Source of the DNA: an uncultured Clostridia bacterium
GTDB taxonomy: Bacteria > Bacillota > Clostridia > TANB77 > CAG-508
DNA length: 5,977 bases
Direction: 5' to 3'
NCBI GenBank assembly: GCA_934169535.1
Contig: CAKPOC010000057.1
Span: 1 to 5,977 of the forward strand
Positions 1-4,288 of this stretch are shown one piece after another; position 1 is the stretch's first letter; every line of letters starts with the position of its first letter. The notes under the pieces were generated by a model. It had not been told where the DNA came from. It did not search any database and was given only the letters and a program-made list of their open reading frames with translations. The translations under genes and the position numbers were made by a program.

Positions 1-322
1 ATTTTCCATTGTCATTTAGTGTTTTATTTTTATCTGTCCAATACACTGCTACCATGTTTTTTCCAAGTCTTGGTGTATATATATTCTTTGCATTGCTCCA
101 CGAACCGCCTTCATAATCTACTGCTTCCAAAGAATTTGCTAATTTGTCTAGTTGTGTCATTTCATTTTCATTTGATTTGTTGGTTTCTTCTCTTGCTTTT
201 CTCGCCTGTGTTATTATTCCATTATCGCCTACTACTAAATTTATTGAAACGCCTGCTAGTATTAATAACACAACGATGGTTACTACAAGCGCAACTAGTG
301 TAATACCTTTATTTTTTTTCAT
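1..322 (-). CDS. Prepilin-like protein with type IV pilin N-terminus (C-terminus outside window)
   Basis: The reverse strand from the ATG at 320-322 stays open to the window edge and gives 107 residues. It starts MKKNKG, then a hydrophobic stretch ITLVALVVTIVVLLILAGVS (residues 7-26). This is the short basic leader, Gly and membrane helix of a class III (type IV pilin) signal peptide, with prepilin peptidase cleavage expected after Gly6. The Glu usually found at mature position 5 is Ala here, as I recall for many clostridial prepilin-like proteins. Residues 32-46 (GDNGIITQARKAREE) continue the amphipathic helix, and residues 68 onward look like the start of a secreted globular domain. The start is supported by AAAAGGAG at 329-336, six bases upstream, and by a good promoter at 395-423. 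In clostridia such proteins often end in a FGE-like domain, but that part is not visible. Assembly into a pilus or secretion pseudopilus is inferred; no pilus machinery genes are in view. Confidence 0.8.
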   Translation of the reverse strand, partial: MKKNKGITLVALVVTIVVLLILAGVSINLVVGDNGIITQARKAREETNKSNENEMTQLDKLANSLEAVDYEGGSWSNAKNIYTPRLGKNMVAVYWTDKNKTLNDNGK

Positions 323-394
323 TTTCTACTCCTTTTCTTTTGCTTTTTTTATTATTTGCACCTTTTTTTATTTTATGACTTTTCTACAAAAATA

Positions 395-423
395 ATTTTA
401 ACATAACGCTTTTTATTTTGCAA
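395..423 (-). promoter_or_regulatory. Promoter of the prepilin-like gene
   Basis: On the minus strand a TTGCAA -35 box (418-423) is followed after exactly 17 bases by TAAAAT (395-400). A TG one base before the -10 makes it an extended -10 type. Transcription would start near 388, giving a leader of roughly 65 bases before the ATG at 322. Read directly from sequence; use in vivo is inferred. Confidence 0.6.
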
Positions 424-444
424 TACATTTTATCTTGCATTTTT

Positions 445-456
445 ATAATATATTAT
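445..456. repeat. AT-only 12-bp palindrome between divergent genes
   Basis: ATAATATATTAT is a perfect palindrome lying between the two divergent promoters, just where a -35 box for the rightward promoter would sit. Ribbon-helix-helix proteins bind short palindromes and often their own promoter, so it could be an operator. In such AT-rich DNA a palindrome of this kind can easily arise by chance. Confidence 0.25.
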
Positions 457-473
457 TTTTTGTATTACCATTG

Positions 474-494
474 TATAATTTTGTTAAAGGAGGT
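474..494 (+). promoter_or_regulatory. -10 box and ribosome binding site of the ribbon-helix-helix gene
   Basis: A perfect TATAAT (474-479) precedes AAAGGAGGT (486-494), a near-complete anti-16S match five bases before the ATG at 500. No convincing -35 box exists 16-18 bases upstream. The predicted transcript start (about 486) falls right at the ribosome binding site, so either the leader is extremely short or transcription starts further upstream. The strong binding site fixes the start codon. Confidence 0.45.
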
Positions 495-499
495 AATTT

Positions 500-697
500 A
501 TGGGATTTAATGTTAAACCACAATCAAGTAAGGCAGAACCAAGCTTAAATAAAACGCTTCGCTTAAAAGAAACTATGATAAATGAATTGCAAGATCTAGC
601 AAACAAAAAAGACGTATCTTTCAATTATTTAGTAAGTCAAATGTTACAATACTGTTTAGATAATTTAGATGATGATACTAAAGGAAATGCTTCATAA
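500..697 (+). CDS. Small ribbon-helix-helix (CopG/Arc-like) DNA-binding protein
   Basis: This 65-residue protein has a polar, disordered-looking N-terminus (residues 1-16) followed by the pattern of a ribbon-helix-helix domain. That pattern is a short strand NKTLRL (17-22), helix A KETMINELQDLANKK (23-37), a turn DVS, then helix B FNYLVSQMLQYCLDNL (41-56) and an acidic tail. The family dimerises through the strand, which inserts into the DNA major groove, and acts as a transcriptional repressor or as an antitoxin. No toxin-like partner follows: the gene ends at a terminator. It diverges from the prepilin-like gene, so it may regulate that gene, itself, or both. The strong AAAGGAGGT at 486-494 supports the start. 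The exact family is not identified, and the assignment rests on the strand-helix-helix pattern only. Confidence 0.75.
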   Translation: MGFNVKPQSSKAEPSLNKTLRLKETMINELQDLANKKDVSFNYLVSQMLQYCLDNLDDDTKGNAS

Positions 698-711
698 AAA
701 TTATCTACGAA

Positions 712-743
712 AAAAATAACCCTGAAATTTCAGGGTTATTTTT
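712..743. terminator. Bidirectional intrinsic terminator between convergent genes
   Basis: A perfect 32-bp palindrome is centred between 727 and 728, with core AACCCTGAAA/TTTCAGGGTT. It is followed rightward by T-rich sequence (tttttgtttt) and flanked leftward by an A-run that reads as Ts on the other strand. It begins 15 bases after the stop of the ribbon-helix-helix gene and lies 45 bases past the stop of the opposing FGE-like gene, so it can serve both. Confidence 0.85.
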
Positions 744-787
744 GTTTTGAATTAGAGTTAAGAATTAGTTTTTTTATTTTTTAGTTT

Positions 788-1615
788 TTAAAGACTTTCA
801 AGTCCAACCAGAGGTCCTACATTATCTCTGATTCCTGCCATACAGTGAGCAATTGAAGCTGCTGTTGCATAGTCCGAAGAACTCATGCAATGTGGACCAC
901 AAACGCATTTATCAAGTGTTACCTTTGCAACATTTCCGATCATATCATAAACTCCAAAGAATTTATAATTGTCAACCGTTCCTGTTTGTAACAGTTGCTT
1001 TGAATAGTTACCAATAAGTACTGAATATCTAAATACTGTATCTTTGTTCACATATTGTGAAGCCATACAAATCAGTAAATATGAAATATATACTGCACTT
1101 GGCATAATAGTGGATCTTGCACCACTTCTATATGGTGTAACTCTTTTTGCAATTCGTTCTGCATCTTTGTAATTCATCAGATGTAGTGGCGTTCCACCCA
1201 TCACAGACCGATCATTTTCCGAAATATTGTATTTAGCAACATACAGCCCTCCTTCTTCTTTAAGCTGCTTTAATAATTTATTAAATTTATTTAATTTTAA
1301 ATTTTTTAAAACTGCTTTTGACACTTTTTCTGGAAGTGCCATAATTGGAAGCCATGTGTACTGGTTTTCCATTGCGTCTGCAATGGTGTAGCCATCATTC
1401 CAACTGCCTGCTACAAAATGAAAGTTTTCATAAACTTTTGGGTTTGCATATGCTTCATCTTTAGAAGAAGCAATTTTTGCATCCCAGTCTTCAATTAACT
1501 TTTCTTGTTTTTTTGAATCATTAAATGAATTTAAAACTTTTTCAAGTTCTCTTTTTGATTCTTCTACTCCTTTCCCTAATTCAACTGTCCGCTGTTGTTC
1601 TACTACTGTTCTCAT
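788..1615 (-). CDS. Degenerate FGE-like (SUMF1 / C-type-lectin fold) domain protein
   Basis: This 275-residue protein has no signal peptide or membrane segment. Residues 1-56 are charged and helical, probably a coiled coil. Residues 65-90 (ending NQYTWLPIM), 121-130 (EGGLYVAKYN), 149-170 and above all 202-230 (GNYSK, TGTVDNYKF, GVYDMIGNVA) follow the layout of formylglycine-generating-enzyme-like domains. The hallmark there is a NIYDMAGNVWEWT-type segment; here the end reads GNVAKVT, so the two tryptophans are lost. The usual RGGS(W/Y) motif is replaced by MSSSDY, and the chain stops at GLESL where family members usually continue into GFR. Cysteines lie at 237, 239, 243 and 258, but the oxygenase Cys pair does not seem to be in place. 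Sulfatase activation is therefore unlikely and a structural or binding role more plausible. An insert rich in Lys/Leu (100-120) is unusual. GC is high locally (about 43% over 781-900). GGAG at 1627-1630 precedes the ATG by 11 bases. Confidence 0.7.
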   Translation of the reverse strand: MRTVVEQQRTVELGKGVEESKRELEKVLNSFNDSKKQEKLIEDWDAKIASSKDEAYANPKVYENFHFVAGSWNDGYTIADAMENQYTWLPIMALPEKVSKAVLKNLKLNKFNKLLKQLKEEGGLYVAKYNISENDRSVMGGTPLHLMNYKDAERIAKRVTPYRSGARSTIMPSAVYISYLLICMASQYVNKDTVFRYSVLIGNYSKQLLQTGTVDNYKFFGVYDMIGNVAKVTLDKCVCGPHCMSSSDYATAASIAHCMAGIRDNVGPLVGLESL

Positions 1616-1646
1616 GTTTTTCTTGTCTCCTTTCAGCGTCTACAAA

Positions 1647-1663
1647 TATAGCAAAATGCTATA
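1647..1663. promoter_or_regulatory. Perfect palindrome, probable operator of the FGE-like gene
   Basis: TATAGCA-AAA-TGCTATA has two perfect 7-bp arms with a 3-base centre. It lies directly downstream of the -10 box of the leftward promoter, covering about +2 to +18 of the transcript. That is a common position for a repressor operator. Two-fold symmetry with G and C in each arm makes chance less likely than for the AT-only palindrome at 445-456. The regulator is unknown. Confidence 0.45.
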
Positions 1664-1671
1664 CAACTTAT

Positions 1672-1700
1672 ATTGTACCACACTTTTTAATTTTTGTAAA
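1672..1700 (-). promoter_or_regulatory. Promoter of the FGE-like gene
   Basis: On the minus strand TTTACA (1695-1700) and TACAAT (1672-1677) are separated by exactly 17 bases, a sigma-A type promoter with one mismatch in each hexamer. Transcription would begin near 1665, leaving a leader of about 50 bases that contains the palindrome at 1647-1663. Confidence 0.6.
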
Positions 1701-1720
1701 CCTTTTATGTCTTATAAACA

Positions 1721-1766
1721 AAAGGCCACTTGTAAAGTAATTTTATTTACTTTACTCGTAGCCTTT
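1721..1766. terminator. Terminator after ychF, bidirectional stem-loop
   Basis: Two 20-base arms (1721-1740 and 1747-1766) pair with one wobble and two mismatches around a six-base loop (ttttat). The outer part is AAAGGC/GCCTTT and the inner part TGTAAAGTAA/TTACTTTAC. Reading leftward it lies 7 bases after the ychF stop and is followed by TTTTGTTTA. Reading rightward it is followed by a run of Ts. It most likely ends the ychF transcript and separates it from the FGE-like gene's promoter. Confidence 0.75.
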
Positions 1767-1772
1767 AATTTT

Positions 1773-2858
1773 TTATACATTAAATTTAAATAATACAATG
1801 TCTCCGTCTTGCATTACATATTCTTTACCTTCTGATCTTACAAGTCCTTTTTCCTTTGCGGCAAGCATTGAGCCTTCTTTTATTAAATCATCATATGATA
1901 CAATTTCTGCTCTGATAAATCCTCTTTCTATATCTGAATGGATTTTTCCAGCAGCTTGAGGCGCTTTTGTTCCTTTTTTTATTGTCCATGCTCTAACTTC
2001 TGGCTCACCCGCTGTTAAAAATGACATAAGTCCTAATAAATCATAGCTTTTCTTTATTACTTTGTCTAGTCCTGATTCTTCAAGTCCTAAAGCATCTAGC
2101 ATTTCCTTTTTATCAGCTTCATCTAAACTTGCAAGTTCTTCTTCAATTTTTACACATAATTTAACAACTTCAGCATTATCTTCTTTAGCATATTCTTTAA
2201 CTTTTAAAATCATTTCATCATCTTCATTTAATTGTTCTTCAGAAACATTTGCTATATACAAAATTGGCTTCATTGTAAGTAAAAATGCGTCTTTTATAAC
2301 TTCTAATTCTTCTTCAGAATACTCTAAGCTTCTTGCAGATTTTCCATTTTCCAATGCTTCTTTTACTTTATTCCAAGTATCTAATTCAAATTGATATTTC
2401 TTGTCTGCTTTAATTAATTTTGAGGCTTTTTCTATTCTTTTATTAACTGTTTCAATATCTGCAAAAATAAGTTCTAAATTAATTGTTTCAATATCTCGTA
2501 TTGGATTTACACTTCCATCTACATGTATTATGTTTTGGTCCTCGAAACATCTAACAACTTCACAGATTGCATCTGTTTCACGTATATGTGATAAAAATTT
2601 ATTGCCTAGACCTTCGCCCTTACTTGCACCTTTTACAAGGCCTGCTATATCCACAAATTCAACTATTGCATGTGTTACTTTTTGTGGATTGTATATTTTA
2701 GCAAGATTATCTAGCCTTGAATCAGGTACAGGTACAACTCCAACATTTGGCTCTATTGTGCAAAATGGATAATTTGCACATTCTGCCCCTGCATTTGTTA
2801 TACTATTAAATAATGTACTTTTACCAACGTTTGGTAAACCTACAATTCCTATTTTCAT
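1773..2858 (-). CDS. ychF: Ribosome-binding ATPase YchF (Obg-like, OLA1 family)
   Basis: This 361-residue protein is full length for the family (about 360-365). The P-loop GLPNVGKST is at residues 7-15, the switch I region contains PFCTIEPN (31-38), and the G3 motif DIAGL is at 70-74 followed by VKGASKGEGLGNKFL. The position of the usual NKxD motif reads NVSE (204-207), in line with this family's preference for ATP over GTP. A coiled-coil segment runs from about 130 to 185, and the C-terminal TGS domain (about 278-361, ending DGDIVLFKFNV) is intact. YchF binds ribosomes and is linked to translation of selected mRNAs and stress responses; its precise role is not settled. The ATG overlaps the upstream HNH gene's stop codon (TAATG), and its GAGGAG binding site lies inside that gene's last codons, so translation is probably coupled. 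Confidence 0.97.
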   Translation of the reverse strand: MKIGIVGLPNVGKSTLFNSITNAGAECANYPFCTIEPNVGVVPVPDSRLDNLAKIYNPQKVTHAIVEFVDIAGLVKGASKGEGLGNKFLSHIRETDAICEVVRCFEDQNIIHVDGSVNPIRDIETINLELIFADIETVNKRIEKASKLIKADKKYQFELDTWNKVKEALENGKSARSLEYSEEELEVIKDAFLLTMKPILYIANVSEEQLNEDDEMILKVKEYAKEDNAEVVKLCVKIEEELASLDEADKKEMLDALGLEESGLDKVIKKSYDLLGLMSFLTAGEPEVRAWTIKKGTKAPQAAGKIHSDIERGFIRAEIVSYDDLIKEGSMLAAKEKGLVRSEGKEYVMQDGDIVLFKFNV

Positions 2859-3355
2859 TATAGCTCCTCCTCATAATCATCATTTAATTCTTCATAATAC
2901 TCGTCTAAATTTTCTAGTTCTTTTCTTATTATTTGTTTTTGCTTAGCCCTTATTTGCTTATGTGTTTGTTTATTTTTTTGTAATGGTACTGATTTATAGT
3001 CTGTAATTCGTAGATCAAACTCATCAGCTTTAGATACTCCTACAGTTGTAACTATTGCAAACATTAATTTATATTTTTGAAACTCTTCGTTCATTCTTTC
3101 TTGGTCTTCTAGCGACTGCTTGTGAAACCAAGTGTGGTTTTCCCTTGATAAAAGCGCTCCATTTTCAACAGTTGACTCTCCACCATGTTCTCTTTTTAAT
3201 ATATGATGAAATGTTAACTGTCTCATTTTTGCTAATTGCTTTTTTCCTTTATATTTTCTTGGCTTTTCATCTTTTCTTAAGTGTAATTTCTCTATAAAGC
3301 ATTCTTTTCCATATAGCTTTTCTAATTGCTCTCTTGCTGTTTTATTTCTTCCCAT
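2858..3355 (-). CDS. Small HNH-domain protein (putative endonuclease)
   Basis: From the ATG at 3353-3355 this gives 165 residues. The N-terminus MGRNKTAREQLEKLYG and a basic segment (to about residue 46) precede an HNH-like core: LTFHHILKREHGG (47-59), TVENGALLS (62-70) and ENHTWFH (72-78). His50/His51, the Asn in ENG and His74/His78 are the expected metal-binding and catalytic positions of the beta-beta-alpha metal fold. The rest is helical and charged, with a strongly acidic tail rich in Glu, Asp and Tyr. An upstream in-frame TTG at 3380-3382 would add nine residues. I prefer the ATG because the GGAG before the TTG lies only two bases away and is buried in a hairpin. No restriction, toxin or phage genes are adjacent, and the gene sits inside a housekeeping cluster coupled to ychF. 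Nuclease activity and target are unknown. Confidence 0.8.
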   Translation of the reverse strand: MGRNKTAREQLEKLYGKECFIEKLHLRKDEKPRKYKGKKQLAKMRQLTFHHILKREHGGESTVENGALLSRENHTWFHKQSLEDQERMNEEFQKYKLMFAIVTTVGVSKADEFDLRITDYKSVPLQKNKQTHKQIRAKQKQIIRKELENLDEYYEELNDDYEEEL

Positions 3356-3382
3356 ATTTTTACAATTCTCACTTTTTAGCAA

Positions 3383-3411
3383 AACTCCATAACATTTTAT
3401 GTTACAGAGTT
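3383..3411 (-). terminator. Hairpin after the tRNA: weak terminator or attenuator
   Basis: On the minus strand AACTCTGTAACAT (3399-3411) pairs with ATGTTATGGAGTT (3383-3395) over 13 positions, including two G-U pairs, around a 3-base loop, and runs into TTTTGC. It begins 8 bases past the tRNA CCA end. The T-run is short and the stem AT-rich, so it could be a leaky terminator, an RNA processing signal, or both. The 3' arm contains the only GGAG ahead of the HNH gene. Confidence 0.5.
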
Positions 3412-3419
3412 TCTTTTGT

Positions 3420-3495
3420 TGGAGCTAACAACCAGAATCGAACTGGTGACCTCTGCCTTACCAAGGCAGTGCTCTACCTACTGAGCTATGATAGC
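3420..3495 (-). tRNA. tRNA-Thr (anticodon GGT), CCA encoded
   Basis: The minus strand folds as a 76-nt cloverleaf. Acceptor GCTATCA pairs with TGTTAGC, D stem GCTC/GAGC encloses AGTAGGTA, and anticodon stem CTGCC/GGCAG encloses the loop TTGGTAA (anticodon GGT). The variable loop is AGGTC, T stem ACCAG/CTGGT encloses TTCGATT, the discriminator is T, and CCA is genomically encoded. GGT reads ACC and ACU threonine codons. The fifth acceptor pair is a T-T mismatch; all other stems are intact. The gene lies 6 bases after the sigH stop and is probably cut out of the sigH transcript by RNase P. Confidence 0.95.
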
Positions 3496-3501
3496 ACAAT
3501 T

Positions 3502-4146
3502 TTACATTAAATTGTTTTGCTCATTTAAATTCCTTATAGTTTTTTTTCTGATTCTTTGAATTGCGTTATCTACTGATTTGACTGGCATTTCTAGTTGTTG
3601 CGCAATTTTTACATATGACTCGCCCTGCACATATTTATTTAGTACTTTTTTTTCAAAAGCACTAAGAGATGTATCTATTACATTTCCTACTGTTTTCATG
3701 TATTCCTTTTTTGTAATAGTGTCTAAAGGATCTTCTATTAGATTTGTATCTAATACATCAACAACTTCGGTGTCGTTGTCGCTTTCCTCACTATTATATG
3801 CTGTCATATTTAATGATAGATAAGAATTTAATGGCAAATGTTTTTGTCTATTAGAGGTTTTTATAGCAGTAATTAGCTGTCTTTCTATACATAAATTGGC
3901 AAATGATTTAAATGAATTTTTATTTTCGGATTTGTAGTCCTTAATAGCTTTGTATAAGCCAATCATTCCCTCTTGCATAATATCGTCCCTTTCGGCTCCT
4001 ACCATAAAATATTTGCCTACTTTGCTTGCTACTAAGTCTTTATATTTGCAAATTAAAAATTCTAAGGCTTCTTCATTACTATTTAATTTAATTTCTTGTA
4101 GTAATTGTTCATCCGACATATCTTTATAATTTTGTTCTTTTGCCAT
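3502..4146 (-). CDS. sigH: RNA polymerase sigma factor SigH (Spo0H-type, sporulation)
   Basis: This 214-residue protein is close to the family norm (about 210-220). Region 2 spans roughly residues 26-95, with the core-binding and -10 recognition part including ERDDIMQEGMIGLYKAIKDYK (52-72) and SFKSFANLCIERQLITAIKTSNRQKHLPLNSYLSL. A variable acidic linker (about 117-140) leads to region 4, with the helix-turn-helix SYVKIAQQLEMPVKSVDNAI (167-186) for -35 recognition. SigH directs early stationary-phase and sporulation-initiation genes in Bacillus and Clostridia, including spo0A and spoIIA. GGAGGA at 4151-4156 sits four bases before the ATG. The promoter at 4180-4209 has both hexamers matching the vegetative consensus, so basal transcription should be strong. 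tRNA-Thr follows after 6 bases. In several Clostridia sigH lies near tRNA, tuf, rpmG, secE and nusG; here the HNH gene and ychF follow instead. Confidence 0.93.
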   Translation of the reverse strand: MAKEQNYKDMSDEQLLQEIKLNSNEEALEFLICKYKDLVASKVGKYFMVGAERDDIMQEGMIGLYKAIKDYKSENKNSFKSFANLCIERQLITAIKTSNRQKHLPLNSYLSLNMTAYNSEESDNDTEVVDVLDTNLIEDPLDTITKKEYMKTVGNVIDTSLSAFEKKVLNKYVQGESYVKIAQQLEMPVKSVDNAIQRIRKKTIRNLNEQNNLM

Positions 4147-4179
4147 TTAGTCCTCCAATATGTTCCTTGCTTAAGTCGT

Positions 4180-4209
4180 ATTATATTCCACCCTTTCTAG
4201 TAATGTCAA
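4180..4209 (-). promoter_or_regulatory. Consensus promoter of sigH (and probably the downstream cluster)
   Basis: TTGACA (4204-4209) and TATAAT (4180-4185) on the minus strand are both perfect sigma-A hexamers, with an 18-base spacer. Transcription would start near 4173, about 27 bases before the sigH ATG. No other clear promoter is seen before tRNA-Thr, the HNH gene or ychF. Confidence 0.75.
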
Positions 4210-4228
4210 TAGTTAGAGCCTAAAATTC

Positions 4229-4278
4229 TTGATTTTTTCCAATATGTATATTATAATTTCATTTATACACAGAAAGGA
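4229..4278 (+). promoter_or_regulatory. Promoter and ribosome binding site of rqcH
   Basis: TTGATT (4229-4234) and TATAAT (4252-4257) are separated by 17 bases. AGAAAGGA (4271-4278) follows, ten bases before the ATG at 4289. The -35 box lies 20 bases from the sigH -35 box, so the two divergent polymerases would bind close together. Confidence 0.65.
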
Positions 4279-4288
4279 CACTAAAAAA

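Noticed and set aside
19..395. Two overlapping plus-strand open frames with hydrophobic translations
   Set aside because: They are antisense to the prepilin gene, lack ribosome binding sites, and their Phe/Leu-rich content reflects the T-rich complement of the A-rich coding strand.
500..697. Antitoxin of a toxin-antitoxin pair
   Set aside because: No small toxin-like gene overlaps or follows; a strong terminator comes 15 bases after the stop codon.
788..1615. Diversity-generating retroelement target, since FGE/C-type-lectin folds are used as variable proteins
   Set aside because: No reverse transcriptase, template repeat or adenine-rich variable repeat is seen nearby, and the C-terminus lacks the usual variable-site pattern.
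788..1615. Active formylglycine-generating enzyme with catalytic cysteines
   Set aside because: Aligning HCMAGIRDN with the corresponding end of true FGE places Asp and Ala where the two active-site cysteines should be, and no sulfatase gene is nearby.
3356..3382. TTG start giving a 174-residue HNH protein
   Set aside because: The GGAG ahead is only two bases from the TTG and is paired in a hairpin, and the ATG at 3355 gives the N-terminus MGRNKTAR that I consider more family-like. The TTG start cannot be excluded.
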